A stretch of 20,579 bases of DNA from Gammaproteobacteria bacterium (GCA_018819175.1 JAHJQQ010000024.1:1-20579), one strand, 5' to 3'. Positions 1 through 8,597 are shown, counted from the stretch's first letter. Notes: generated by a model from the sequence alone, not told the origin. Numbers and translations are program-made.

Positions 1-250
1 ACGCAGAGTTCGCCAAGATGTTTGAACCGCCAAGGCGCCAAGAACGCCAAGATTAATCGAAGTAAAAAACCAGAAAGAACTCGCATTCAAACGGTCACAT
101 ACAACAGGGCGACTCACCCGGCCCACACAACAGCTTTGCGTTTCCGCAGTTACATTAATCTTTCTTGGCGTTCTTGGCGCCTTGGCGGTTCGAGATTCTG
201 TTCTTGGCGACCTTGGCGACCTTGGCGACCTTCGCGTCATGGCGGTTCAA
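1..250. repeat. Inverted repeat cluster (GAACCGC arms) downstream of urtE
   Basis: A left arm at about 24-54 reads GAACCGCCAAGGCGCC and continues with CAAGAACGCCAAG. It is answered by two opposite-strand arms, at about 161-192 and 201-248. The last arm carries a tandem 9-bp microrepeat CTTGGCGAC. A further cgccaag fragment is visible at 11-17. Apparent reading frames here only translate the repeat (NRQGAKNAK-type peptides) and are not genes. The same arm family recurs at 8634-8826, 9994-10281 and 12334-12543. Confidence 0.8.
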
Positions 251-492
251 AAAAACGCAGTTCAAAAACGGCGGATAAAGGGGGATAAAGGGGGATAAAG
301 GAGACGGAGGGAAAAATTTTGACCACTCTGCTTGATTGGTAAACACCAAAATCTCCAATCATTGCATCAGCGCAACGAACACCATGGGGAACTATTCACC
401 AAAAGCTTGAGAAAAAATCTAGAAGATTGCCACGCAATAACCCAAAACGTCTGCCTGGCGATTGCAACCACACTCACCGATCGATCTAACCC
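251..492. other. Gene-free stretch beyond urtE with a short 10-bp tandem repeat
   Basis: Three copies of GGGGATAAAG-like 10-mers lie at 271-300. The remainder, up to the urtE stop codon at 493, shows no convincing gene, RNA or terminator. No strong U-tailed hairpin follows urtE, so where the urt transcript ends is not visible. Confidence 0.6.
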
Positions 493-1188
493 TCACACCG
501 CCAAATGTCGATTGATCAGCTGATCGTCCAGCTCTTCCATCGCGCCACGCGCGACAATGCGGCCCTTTTCCATTAAATGAAAATGCTGGCCGACGCGGCG
601 GGCGAATTTCAATTTCTGCTCGACCAGGATGACGGTGAGCTTTTCTTCCTGGTTGAGGCGGATAATGATGTCGCCGATCTCACGGACAATGTTCGGCTGG
701 ATACCTTCTGTGGGCTCGTCGAGAATCAATAGCTGCGGATCTATCGCGAGCGCGCGACCGATGGCGAGTTGCTGCTGTTGGCCGCCGGACAGATCGCCGC
801 CGCGACGGCCAAGCATCTGCTTGAGTACCGGGAACAGGGTGAAGATGCGTTCGGGGATATCCTTGCGACCGTCGGCGCGCGCGGACAGGCCGGTGCGAAG
901 ATTCTCTTCCACGGTAAGCTGGGAAAAGATCTCGCGTCCCTGTGGGACATAACCTATGCCGATACGCGGGCGTTGCTCGGCGGCGCAGGCGGTCAGATCA
1001 ATGTCATTAAAGCGCATGCCGCCGGACTGAATCGGCAACAGACCCATCAGACATTTCAGCAGCGTGGTCTTGCCCACGCCGTTGCGGCCCATCAGACAGG
1101 TGCAGGAACCGGCCGCAATCTCCAGATCGAGGTCCCAGAGGATGTGGCTCTCGCCATAAGACTGATTGAGTTTTTGTATGCTGAGCAT
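493..1188 (-). CDS. urtE: Urea ABC transporter ATP-binding protein UrtE
   Basis: This is the second ATPase subunit of the high-affinity urea importer, a branched-chain-amino-acid (HAAT) type ABC system at the inner face of the cytoplasmic membrane. The 231-residue product has Walker A GRNGVGKTT at residues 34-42, the ABC signature LSGGQ at 133-137 and Walker B LLILDEPT at 153-160. The TEGIQPNIV stretch after Walker B is typical of LivF/UrtE-type ATPases. It is the last gene of urtABCDE, 35 bp after urtD. The ATG start agrees with family length. Assignment to UrtE rather than LivF rests mainly on the complete urt operon next to urease. Confidence 0.95.
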   Translation of the reverse strand: MLSIQKLNQSYGESHILWDLDLEIAAGSCTCLMGRNGVGKTTLLKCLMGLLPIQSGGMRFNDIDLTACAAEQRPRIGIGYVPQGREIFSQLTVEENLRTGLSARADGRKDIPERIFTLFPVLKQMLGRRGGDLSGGQQQQLAIGRALAIDPQLLILDEPTEGIQPNIVREIGDIIIRLNQEEKLTVILVEQKLKFARRVGQHFHLMEKGRIVARGAMEELDDQLINRHLAV

Positions 1189-1223
1189 CCCGGTTCGCCT
1201 ATTCGCCCCAACTATTCACCCAA

Positions 1224-2057
1224 CTACTCACCCAAATACACTTCAATCACGCGCGGATTGCTCTGCACCTCGGCCATGCTGCCTTCGGCAAGCACACTGC
1301 CTTCATGCAGCACAGTGACCGTGCTCGCGATGGAGCGCACGAATTCCATATCGTGTTCCACCACCACCACCGAATGCGAGCCCGCCAGTGACGTGAGCAG
1401 TTCCGCCGTGCGCTCGGTCTCTTGCGCGGTCATGCCGGCGACCGGCTCATCGACCAAGAGCAGGCGCGGTGATTGCATCAGCAGCATGCCGATTTCCAGC
1501 CACTGTTTCTGACCGTGCGACAGGCTGCCGGCGCGCTGATTGCGCTGTTCGCTCAGGCCGACAATCTGCAACACCTCATCGATGCGATCGCGCTGTTCAG
1601 CGGACAACCGCGCCATCAGGGTCGGCCACAGCGACTTGTCCATATACATGGCCAGTTCCAGATTATTGAACACACTGTGGAATTCAAACACTGTGGGCTT
1701 CTGGAATTTACGACCGATGCCAAGCTCGGCGATTTCCGGCTCGGAAAGCCGCAACAAGTCGATGGTCTGACCGTAGAACACGGTACCGCTGTCGGGACGG
1801 GTCTTGCCGGTGATGACATCCATCATGGTGGTCTTGCCCGCACCGTTGGCGCCGATGATGCAGCGCAGTTCGCCGTCGTTGATGTAGAGGTTGAGATTGT
1901 TGAGCGCCTTGAAACCATCGAAGCTGACGCTGACGTCTTCGAGATACAGGATCGGGCCTTTATGGGTATCGAGCTGATGGCGCGTGGCCTTGGGCAGCAT
2001 GAACTCCCAGACCTGATCGCGACGCATCACCTTGCGTAAATGGTCGAGATTCTTCAT
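1224..2057 (-). CDS. urtD: Urea ABC transporter ATP-binding protein UrtD
   Basis: First ATPase of the urea importer, 277 residues from the chosen ATG. Walker A GANGAGKTT is at about residues 69-77, followed by an LSHGQKQWLEIG signature and Walker B RLLLVDEP. The roughly 35-residue N-terminal extension before the ABC fold is usual in UrtD. I chose the ATG at 2057 because it overlaps the urtC stop as ATGA, a translational-coupling arrangement. A longer open frame upstream (to 2150) only reads through the end of urtC and has no family similarity. It pairs with UrtE to drive transport through UrtB/UrtC. Confidence 0.95.
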   Translation of the reverse strand: MKNLDHLRKVMRRDQVWEFMLPKATRHQLDTHKGPILYLEDVSVSFDGFKALNNLNLYINDGELRCIIGANGAGKTTMMDVITGKTRPDSGTVFYGQTIDLLRLSEPEIAELGIGRKFQKPTVFEFHSVFNNLELAMYMDKSLWPTLMARLSAEQRDRIDEVLQIVGLSEQRNQRAGSLSHGQKQWLEIGMLLMQSPRLLLVDEPVAGMTAQETERTAELLTSLAGSHSVVVVEHDMEFVRSIASTVTVLHEGSVLAEGSMAEVQSNPRVIEVYLGE

Positions 2058-3154
2058 GCCTCGGCCCGCTTGCGGTTCAGCAGCCCGACAATGCCGCGCG
2101 GCAGGAACAGCGTCACCAGCACGAACAGCGCACCCAGCGCGAACAACCACACCTCGGGCAGCGCGCCGGTAAGATAGGTCTTGCCGTAATTGACGATCAA
2201 CGCACCCATCACCGCACCGTACAGCGTGCCGCGCCCGCCGACGGCCACCCAGATCACCATCTCAATGGAATTGAGTGGCGAGAATTCGCCCGGATTGATA
2301 ATGCCGACCTGCGGCACATACAGCGCGCCGGCGATTCCCGCCAGCACCGCCGAGATCACGAACACACCGAGTTTGAAACGTTCCACACGGTAGCCGATGA
2401 AGCGCGCGCGACTTTCGGCATCGCGGATGGCGACCACCACGCGGCCGAATTTGGAATCGACGATGTAACGGCACAGCAGATAACCCAATGCCAACGCCAG
2501 TGCCGAGGCTACAAACAGACCGGCGCGGGTGGCATCGGACTGCAGATCGAAGCCGAGGATGTCCTTGAAGTCAGTCAGGCCGTTGTTGCCGCCGAAGCCC
2601 ATTTCATTGCGGAAGAACGCCAGCATCAACGCGAAGGTGAGCGCCTGGGTCATGATGGACAGATAGACGCCGGTCACGCGCGAGCGGAACGCCAGCCAGC
2701 CAAACACAAAGGCCAGTATGCCGGGCACCAGCACCACCATGAGCATGGCGAACCAGAACATGTCGAAGCCCAGCCAGTACCAAGGCAGTTCCTGCCAATT
2801 GAGAAACACCATGAAATCCGGCAAATCGGCATTGCCATACACGCCGCGTTCGCCGATCTGGCGCATCAGGTACATGCCCATGGCATAGCCGCCCAGCGCG
2901 AAGAAGGCACCGTGGCCAAGACTCAGGATGCCGCAGTAACCCCACACCAGATCGAGCGCCAGCGCCAGCAATGCATAGGTCAGATATTTACCGAGCAGTG
3001 TTACCGTATAGGTCGACAGATGCAGCGCCGAACCCTCGGGCACGACCAGATTGAGCAGCGGCACCAACACGATCGCCACGCCAAGCAGGCCGAGCAGCAG
3101 GCTGCCGCCACGGTCGTTGTAGAACAGTCTGACCAACAGGCTGTGCTTATCCAT
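2054..3154 (-). CDS. urtC: Urea ABC transporter permease UrtC
   Basis: One of the two membrane subunits of the urea importer, 366 residues with many hydrophobic segments. It has the LivM/UrtC family stretch GYCGILSLGHGAFFALGGY near residue 75 and a second conserved segment around 290-320 (IEMVIWVAVGGRGTLYGA). The start is 3 bp after the urtB stop codon, and the stop overlaps the urtD start by 4 bp, so urtB-C-D are tightly coupled. Length and the ordered neighbours support UrtC rather than a branched-chain amino-acid permease. Confidence 0.95.
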   Translation of the reverse strand: MDKHSLLVRLFYNDRGGSLLLGLLGVAIVLVPLLNLVVPEGSALHLSTYTVTLLGKYLTYALLALALDLVWGYCGILSLGHGAFFALGGYAMGMYLMRQIGERGVYGNADLPDFMVFLNWQELPWYWLGFDMFWFAMLMVVLVPGILAFVFGWLAFRSRVTGVYLSIMTQALTFALMLAFFRNEMGFGGNNGLTDFKDILGFDLQSDATRAGLFVASALALALGYLLCRYIVDSKFGRVVVAIRDAESRARFIGYRVERFKLGVFVISAVLAGIAGALYVPQVGIINPGEFSPLNSIEMVIWVAVGGRGTLYGAVMGALIVNYGKTYLTGALPEVWLFALGALFVLVTLFLPRGIVGLLNRKRAEA

Positions 3155-3157
3155 AAC

Positions 3158-4930
3158 TCAGTTCTCGGCCCCGCGACCCTGCTGCGGAAACAGCCCGCGA
3201 GGACGCTTCTGAATGAACAGGATGATGAATACCAAGACGAGAATCTTCGCCAGCACGGCACCGGAATAGGGTTCCAGGAATTTGTTGGCCACGCCGAGCG
3301 AGAAGGCCCCGACCAGCGTGCCCCAGAGATTACCGACACCGCCGAACACCACCACCATGAACGAGTCGATGATGTAGGACTGGCCCATGTTCGGGCCGAC
3401 ATTGGTAAGCTGGCTCAGCGCCACACCGGCCACGCCGGCAATCCCCGAGCCCAGACCGAAGGTCAGCGCATCCACCCATTCGGTGCGGATACCCATGGCG
3501 CGCGCCATCGGCCGGTTCTGCGCCACCGCGCGTACATGCAGACCCAGCGAGGATTTTTTGAGCAGCAGCAGCAACGCGCCGAAGATCACCAGCGTGAAGA
3601 TCACAATGTAGAGCCGGTTGTAGGTCAGCGAGAGCGCGGCATTGATCTGCCAGGAACCGCTCATCCAGTCCGGGTTGGCGACCGTGACGTTCTGCGCCGA
3701 GATGGCGGTACGCACCAGTTGCTGCAGCACCAGGCTGATGCCGAAGGTGGCAAGCAGGGTTTCCAGCGGACGACCGTAGAGGAAGCGGATCACACCGCGT
3801 TCGATGGCAATACCAAACAACCCGGAAACCAGGAAGGCGGCGGGTACCGCGACCAGCATTGAGTATTCGAGATACTGCGGCATGGCCTGCTGCACCAGAT
3901 AGGTCGTATAGGCGCCCAACATGATGAGCTCGCCGTGCGCCATATTGATCACACCCATCACGCCGAAGGTGATTGCCAGTCCGATGCCTGCCAGCAGCAA
4001 CACCGAACCCAGGCTCAGCCCAAAGAAGATGGTTTCGGTCAGCGCGTAGAACTGCAGCTCACCCTGAATGCCGGCGATGGCCCGCGTGGCGGCGGCGCGC
4101 ACTGCGGTATCGGCGGTCGAAGAGTCGGCCAGCGCAGTGAGTTGATTACGCACGACTGGAAGCAGACTGCCCTGCAAGTCTTCGATGGCCTGCAACTGCA
4201 CAGCGCTATCACCTGCAGTCAATTTCGGCAGCGCCAGCGCCGTATCCATCGCGGCGATAACATCTTCATCCGATTCATTGATGCGCGCGGACTCAAGCAG
4301 CGCCACGCCGGCCTCATCCAGATTGCCGGTCAGCTCCTCGACCGCCGTGAGTCGCACATCGACACGCTGGCTGCTGAGACTCAGACGCGCAATAGCCTCG
4401 CGCAACACAATGCGCAATTGATTGTTGATGGAAATCTTCTTGACGTCACGCTTGTCTACGTTGCCGAGATCGCTGTCCGTGAGTGGATCGGTGAGCCGAT
4501 AACCGTCCGCCGCCTCTGTAACGATAACAACCTTGTCATCGGACTTGCGGTACTGGAGATTGCCATCGGCAAGGGCGCGCAGCACAGCACGGGTACGCTC
4601 GTCGCCAAGTGCGGCCAGCGTATTGATGGCCTGCTCCTTGGCAGAAAAATTGGCGGCATTGAGCGCCTGAACAGCCGCTGAAAAATCGAGGGGTGCGGCG
4701 GGCGCGGATTCTGATACAGATTCGGATTCTGCGAGTGCTGTTGCAGCAGCGGGGACAGCCAGTGATTCAATCTTTATGTCAGACGCAGACGCTGCAGCGT
4801 CCACCTCTTCAATGGAATACGCGGAAGCTGACCACAACGACACCGCCGCGATCAGGCTCCAGAGTATGGCCAGCGTTGGCCAGTACCGGCGCCAGGCATG
4901 GCGCTCAGCAATGTATTGATGCGGATCCAT
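3158..4930 (-). CDS. urtB: Urea ABC transporter permease UrtB, long proteobacterial form
   Basis: Second membrane subunit of the urea importer, 590 residues. The C-terminal half (from about residue 290) is the LivH-like permease, containing VINMAHGELIMLGAY and GLHVRAVAQNRPMARAMG. The N-terminal 290 residues hold a membrane anchor or signal (about residues 17-37), an Ala/Ser/Glu-rich linker (about 45-80) and an alpha-helical, HEAT-like repeat region, presumably periplasmic. Such an extension is known in proteobacterial UrtB, so it is not a fusion artefact; its role is not established. The gene follows urtA after a 173-bp gap filled by a large palindrome. Confidence 0.95.
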   Translation of the reverse strand: MDPHQYIAERHAWRRYWPTLAILWSLIAAVSLWSASAYSIEEVDAAASASDIKIESLAVPAAATALAESESVSESAPAAPLDFSAAVQALNAANFSAKEQAINTLAALGDERTRAVLRALADGNLQYRKSDDKVVIVTEAADGYRLTDPLTDSDLGNVDKRDVKKISINNQLRIVLREAIARLSLSSQRVDVRLTAVEELTGNLDEAGVALLESARINESDEDVIAAMDTALALPKLTAGDSAVQLQAIEDLQGSLLPVVRNQLTALADSSTADTAVRAAATRAIAGIQGELQFYALTETIFFGLSLGSVLLLAGIGLAITFGVMGVINMAHGELIMLGAYTTYLVQQAMPQYLEYSMLVAVPAAFLVSGLFGIAIERGVIRFLYGRPLETLLATFGISLVLQQLVRTAISAQNVTVANPDWMSGSWQINAALSLTYNRLYIVIFTLVIFGALLLLLKKSSLGLHVRAVAQNRPMARAMGIRTEWVDALTFGLGSGIAGVAGVALSQLTNVGPNMGQSYIIDSFMVVVFGGVGNLWGTLVGAFSLGVANKFLEPYSGAVLAKILVLVFIILFIQKRPRGLFPQQGRGAEN

Positions 4931-4959
4931 AGAGGTCCGTTACGTTGTAATTAGGTAGC

Positions 4960-5045
4960 GTAGGGCGTGGTGAGCGTAGCGAACCGCACCGGGCTCTGCT
5001 ACGTTCGATACATGGTGCGGTTCGCTACGCTCACCTGCACCCTAC
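4960..5045. repeat. Large palindrome in the urtA-urtB gap
   Basis: Arms at 4960-4990 and 5014-5045 are inverted copies of each other with a single-base indel, separated by about 23 bp. In RNA this would be a roughly 30-bp stem directly after the binding-protein gene. Such structures between a binding-protein gene and its permease genes often stabilise the upstream message or reduce read-through. The same type of sequence (gtgagcgtagcgaaccgcac) is common as dispersed repeats, so mobile origin is equally possible. Confidence 0.85.
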
Positions 5046-5103
5046 ATCAGATGGCAGTGAGGGCGCACATGTCGCACATGCCGCCCCCACGTCCAGTCTC
5101 AGA

Positions 5104-6396
5104 TCACTCGTAGTTCTGACCCGAGCACTTCTTGGTCTTGGTATTGTAGTTGCCGCACTTCAAGGTCACCCAGTCGGCTTCGATGTCCTTGCTGCCTTCA
5201 AGATAATCCGACCAGGCATCGCCAGGCACCAGACCGTCGGTCTTCCACACCACCTCGAACTGACCATCTTCCTGGATCTCGCCGATCAGCACCGGCTTGG
5301 TCAGGTGGTGATTCGGCAGCATCTTGGCAATGCCACCGGTCATGTTCGGCACTTCCAGGCCGATCATGGCCTTCTCGACCGCATCGGTATCGGTGGTGCC
5401 GGCCTTCTCGACCGCCTTCACCCACATGTTGAAGCCAATGACATGGGCCTCCATCGGGTCGTTGGTGACACGCTTCGGATTCTTGATGAAGGTCTGCCAC
5501 TGCTTGATGAAGGCATCATTCGCAGGCGCATCGACGCTCATGAAGTAGTTCCAGGCGGCGAGATGACCAACCAGCGGCTTGGTGTCGATGCCGGACAGCT
5601 CTTCTTCACCCACCGAGAAGGCTACCACCGGAATGCTTTCGGCGGAGATACCCTGGTTACCCAGCTCTTTGTAGAACGGCACATTGGCATCGCCGTTGAT
5701 GGTCGACACCACAGCGGTCTTCTTGCCGGCGGAACCGAATTTCTTGATGTCGGAGACGATGCTCTGCCAATCGGAATGGCCGAACGGCGTGTAGTTGATC
5801 ATGATGTCTTCCGGGGCCACACCCTTGGCTTTCAGATAGGCCTCCAGAATCTTGTTGGTGGTGCGCGGATACACATAGTCGGTACCGGCCAACACCCAGC
5901 GCTTCACACTGAGATCGTTCATCAAATAATCAACAGCGGGGATCGCCTGCTGGTTCGGCGCGGCGCCGGTGTAGAACACATTCTTGGAAGATTCCTCGCC
6001 TTCATACTGAACCGGATAGAACAGCAGGCCGTTGAGTTCTTCAAATACCGGCAGCGCGGATTTGCGCGATACCGATGTCCAGCAACCGAAAGTCACGGCG
6101 ACTTTTTCCTTAGCGATCAGCTCACGCGCCTTTTCGGCGAACAGTGGCCAGTTTGAAGCCGGGTCGACAACCACGGCCTCGAGCTGCTTGCCGAGCAGAC
6201 CACCTTTCTTGTTCTGCTCGTCGACCAGCATCAGCACGGTATCCTTCAGCGTGGTTTCGCTTATGGCCATGGTGCCGGACAGTGAATGCAGCACACCGAC
6301 CTTGATGGTCTCGGCGGCCTGCGCGAGTGTGCTGCCGACGAACAAGGTCGCCGCCAGCACTAATGAGAGCTTGCGTGGTTTAACGATAGTCTTCAT
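5104..6396 (-). CDS. urtA: Urea ABC transporter substrate-binding protein UrtA
   Basis: Periplasmic receptor of the urea importer, 430 residues. A Sec signal peptide occupies residues 1-27, with likely cleavage after LAQA. The mature start AETIKVGVLHSLSGTMAISE and the segment NGLLFYPVQYEGEESSKNVF are characteristic of UrtA/AmiC-like urea-binding proteins and distinguish it from leucine-binding homologues. A strong ribosome site (GAGGAGAAGG) precedes the ATG. The C-terminus has two Cys (LKCGNY and KKCSGQ) that may form a disulfide. It heads the urt operon. Confidence 0.96.
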   Translation of the reverse strand: MKTIVKPRKLSLVLAATLFVGSTLAQAAETIKVGVLHSLSGTMAISETTLKDTVLMLVDEQNKKGGLLGKQLEAVVVDPASNWPLFAEKARELIAKEKVAVTFGCWTSVSRKSALPVFEELNGLLFYPVQYEGEESSKNVFYTGAAPNQQAIPAVDYLMNDLSVKRWVLAGTDYVYPRTTNKILEAYLKAKGVAPEDIMINYTPFGHSDWQSIVSDIKKFGSAGKKTAVVSTINGDANVPFYKELGNQGISAESIPVVAFSVGEEELSGIDTKPLVGHLAAWNYFMSVDAPANDAFIKQWQTFIKNPKRVTNDPMEAHVIGFNMWVKAVEKAGTTDTDAVEKAMIGLEVPNMTGGIAKMLPNHHLTKPVLIGEIQEDGQFEVVWKTDGLVPGDAWSDYLEGSKDIEADWVTLKCGNYNTKTKKCSGQNYE

Positions 6397-6417
6397 ATGT
6401 CCTTCTCCTCGTGGGGT

Positions 6418-6447
6418 GTTATAGGAACGTGTTTTCGTTATTCACAA
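6418..6447 (-). promoter_or_regulatory. Candidate sigma-70 promoter of urtA
   Basis: Reading the minus strand, TTGTGA (6447-6442) and TATAAC (6423-6418) are separated by 18 bp and lie shortly upstream of the urtA ribosome site. A mobile element begins only 5 bp upstream of the -35 box. I found no GG-N10-GC sigma-54 motif between urtA and the porin. Match quality is moderate and chance occurrence is possible. Confidence 0.4.
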
Positions 6448-6448
6448 C

Positions 6449-6598
6449 TTAAGGAACCTCTGATTAATTCGCTGAAGCGGCATCTGCCGCGTTGCTGCCA
6501 GGCTCAAAATACTCATTTACGCCGTGTAAACTCCGTTTTTTTGCCTGTCCGCGCCTTGCATCTGCTCGCTTGATCAAATTAATCAGAGGTTCCTTTAA
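6449..6598. mobile_element. 141-bp MITE, copy 1 (IS5-like target duplication)
   Basis: The element at 6453-6593 starts GGAACCTCTGATTAATT and ends with its inverse (AATTAATCAGAGGTTCC). It codes for nothing. A copy of the same length at 14508-14648 differs at only a few positions. It is flanked by TTAA on the left and TTAA on the right (after one extra T), fitting the YTAR duplication of the IS5 group. The two halves are also loosely complementary to each other. It is a non-autonomous element whose transposase source is not in this window. Confidence 0.85.
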
Positions 6599-6752
6599 AA
6601 TATTCGAGAGGACTTCCACTGTTCACCCGACGTCTGGCGCGAATAGAACGGAGTGAAGAAGGAGGCGAACTACATGCATCCGTACCGCAGTGGCATGATC
6701 CCCAATCCGCGCTGTCTCAACGCAAACGGCTCAATCAAACCTTCCTTAAAAT

Positions 6753-6777
6753 CAGGGGGCGGCGAATCCGCCCCCTG
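6753..6777 (-). terminator. Rho-independent-type terminator of the porin gene
   Basis: A perfect 10-bp GC-rich stem (CAGGGGGCGG pairing with CCGCCCCCTG, 5-nt loop) lies 37 bp past the porin stop codon. On the minus strand it is followed by ATTTTAAGG, a short and imperfect T-run. It should separate porin and urt transcription, though read-through is possible. Between this hairpin and the MITE (6599-6752) I see nothing else recognisable. Confidence 0.75.
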
Positions 6778-6813
6778 CTGACACACCGAATGGATGTTGC
6801 CCGGTGTTGGGTC

Positions 6814-7593
6814 TTACAGATCGAAGCCGTAGGTCACGCCGAAGATGACTTTGTCGTCGTAATCGTCGAAACCGGTGCGATCTTCGCCGGCATTGGTGTA
6901 CTGCACATACATATTCGCGCCGGTGTTGGCAATCGGGTGGGACAGGGTCAGGTTGAGGTGGCGGTAGCCGCCGTCTTCCGTGGTGACACTGCAGCCCGGT
7001 GCACCGCACAGGTCGGAAGTGTCGTCGTCGTTATAGGTGTAGTAACCCAGCGAGGCGCCCAAGGTGAAGTTGCTCGGCAGATCCATGCTGTAGCCGAGGG
7101 TCCAGTAAATGTCGCCGGCGTTACCCCACCAACCGTCATTCAACAGATACTGCGCCTGCAGCGTGAAACCCGCATAGCCGACATTGGCCAGGAACTCCGT
7201 CAGATCGGAGTCGTCGACATTGAGGTAGTAGTACTGGATCAGACCCAGCTTATAGCTGAGGTCGCCCGCGGCACCGGCATAGCCGCCGTAGAAGTCGTTC
7301 TCGAAGCCGTTGCCACCCGGGTCGGTGCCGACATTCTTGTCATAGGAATAGCCCAGATTGGAACCCCAGTAGCCGAGGTAAAAACCGCTGTCGTGGCTGT
7401 AGTCGAAACCACCCTGCACAGCGGTGTTGTCGTTCTCGCGACCGATACCGCGCAGCAGGTACATGGAATGCACGCCGATGTTGCCGCTGGCGGTGGTTTC
7501 GGCCTGGGCGGCGATGGGTGCGAAAGCGGCTGCACTCGTCAGAGACATTGCCAACGCGAGGGGACTTACGCTAAAGAAATTCAGCTTTTTCAT
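6814..7593 (-). CDS. TorF-family putative outer-membrane porin
   Basis: This 259-residue protein has a signal peptide (about residues 1-31, ending IAAQA). The mature part opens ETTASGNIGVHSMYLLRGIG, the hallmark opening of the TorF putative porin family. The body alternates aromatic and polar residues (FYLGYWGSNLGYSYD), as in transmembrane beta-strands, and ends FGVTYGFDL. Members often lie beside ammonium or urea transport genes; substrates are unproven. Here the gene stands between ureG and urtA, has its own sigma-54 promoter and NtrC-like sites, and is closed by a terminator. It is therefore probably a nitrogen-responsive outer-membrane channel for small nitrogenous solutes; that role is inference. 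Confidence 0.85.
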   Translation of the reverse strand: MKKLNFFSVSPLALAMSLTSAAAFAPIAAQAETTASGNIGVHSMYLLRGIGRENDNTAVQGGFDYSHDSGFYLGYWGSNLGYSYDKNVGTDPGGNGFENDFYGGYAGAAGDLSYKLGLIQYYYLNVDDSDLTEFLANVGYAGFTLQAQYLLNDGWWGNAGDIYWTLGYSMDLPSNFTLGASLGYYTYNDDDTSDLCGAPGCSVTTEDGGYRHLNLTLSHPIANTGANMYVQYTNAGEDRTGFDDYDDKVIFGVTYGFDL

Positions 7594-7744
7594 GATTCAA
7601 TTTTCTCCTAAAGATTTTCGTGCTGCAGTGGATGGAACCAAGGTAACCGTTGGCAACGTCTCTACCGGTGTCGCGGTGAAGTCGGTTCAAAACCATCTCC
7701 GCTGGTAATGCCTCCCATGCTGAAGATGTTGCTGATGTGCTATC

Positions 7745-7760
7745 AGCAAGCCGCGTGCCA
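7745..7760 (-). promoter_or_regulatory. Sigma-54 promoter of the porin gene
   Basis: On the minus strand the sequence is TGGCACGCGGCTTGCT, matching every defined base of TGGCACG-N4-TTGCW, with GG and GC 10 bp apart. Transcription would start near 7735, leaving a leader of about 140 nt before the porin ATG at 7593. Confidence 0.85.
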
Positions 7761-7845
7761 AGCCGGCATCTGGCTGAAACACAGCAAGAAATCAGACAGT
7801 TATGGGCTTTTCGCCACTGACGTTGTGAATGCGCAACAAATATTA

Positions 7846-7894
7846 CGCACCCTCATGGTGCCAATCGCCGGCATGCACGCCCCATGAGGGCGCG
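7846..7894 (-). promoter_or_regulatory. Tandem NtrC-like enhancer sites upstream of the porin promoter
   Basis: Site 1 (7846-7862) reads CGCACC-CTCAT-GGTGCC, 10 of 12 defined bases of TGCACC-N5-GGTGCA. Site 2 (7878-7894), read on the minus strand, is CGCGCC-CTCAT-GGGGCG, weaker at 8 of 12 but with the identical N5. Centres are 32 bp apart, three helical turns, at about -119 and -151 from the inferred start. This resembles the paired strong NtrC sites at enterobacterial glnA. Another dyad (GCGCA...TGCGC) lies at 7935-7952; nothing else is visible up to the ureG stop at 7989. Confidence 0.6.
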
Positions 7895-7988
7895 CTTCGT
7901 GATGAACTGCGGAAAAAATTATCTAAATGACTTGGCGCACTTATGAATGCGCGGTGACTGCAGGGTATTTGCGGATAATTTATGCGAT

Positions 7989-8597
7989 TTACAGCATGCC
8001 GTGATGGCGAATAAAGTCGATAACGCTGCTCAATCCTTCTCCGGTCTTCATATTTGTAAAGACAAACGGCCGTTCGCCACGCATTTTCTTCGCATCGCGA
8101 TCCATAACCTCCAAAGACGCACCCACATGGTGCGCCAGATCGATTTTGTTGATGATCAACAAATCGGATTTGGTGATGCCCGGCCCGCCTTTGCGCGGGA
8201 TCTTGTCGCCCGCCGCCACATCGATCACATACAGGGTGAGATCAGACAGCTCCGGGCTGAAGGTCGCGCTGAGGTTGTCACCACCACTCTCGACGATGAC
8301 CAGATCCAGACCCGGGAACCGCCGGCAGAGCTCATCAACAGCGGTGAGATTCATCGAGGCATCTTCACGAATCGCGGTATGCGGGCAACCACCGGTCTCG
8401 ACGCCGATAATGCGATCGGCCGCCAATGCCTCATGCCGGGTCAGAAACTGCGCATCTTCGCGGGTATAGATATCGTTGGTGACCACCGCGATGTTGTAGT
8501 CATCGCGCATCGCCTTGCATAGCGCTTCCACCAAGGCAGTCTTTCCCGAACCGACCGGACCGCCCACGCCCATGCGTAAAGTTTGCTTGCCGCTCAT
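7989..8597 (-). CDS. ureG: Urease accessory GTPase UreG
   Basis: Cytoplasmic GTPase that powers nickel delivery to apo-urease, acting with UreD/UreF and receiving Ni from UreE. At 202 residues it has the family's normal length. The P-loop GGPVGSGKT is at residues 12-20. The invariant metal-binding Cys-Pro-His is at 71-73 within VETGGCPHTAIRED, and the guanine-specificity motif is NKID. A ribosome site (AGGATAG) precedes the ATG. It is the last ure gene in the run, separated from ureF by a 253-bp gap holding an inverted repeat cluster, so co-transcription with ureF is uncertain. Confidence 0.97.
   Translation of the reverse strand: MSGKQTLRMGVGGPVGSGKTALVEALCKAMRDDYNIAVVTNDIYTREDAQFLTRHEALAADRIIGVETGGCPHTAIREDASMNLTAVDELCRRFPGLDLVIVESGGDNLSATFSPELSDLTLYVIDVAAGDKIPRKGGPGITKSDLLIINKIDLAHHVGASLEVMDRDAKKMRGERPFVFTNMKTGEGLSSVIDFIRHHGML

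Noticed and set aside
2058..2150. N-terminal extension of UrtD
   Set aside because: It reads through the 3' end of urtC out of frame; the ATGA overlap gives a natural start and the normal family N-terminus.
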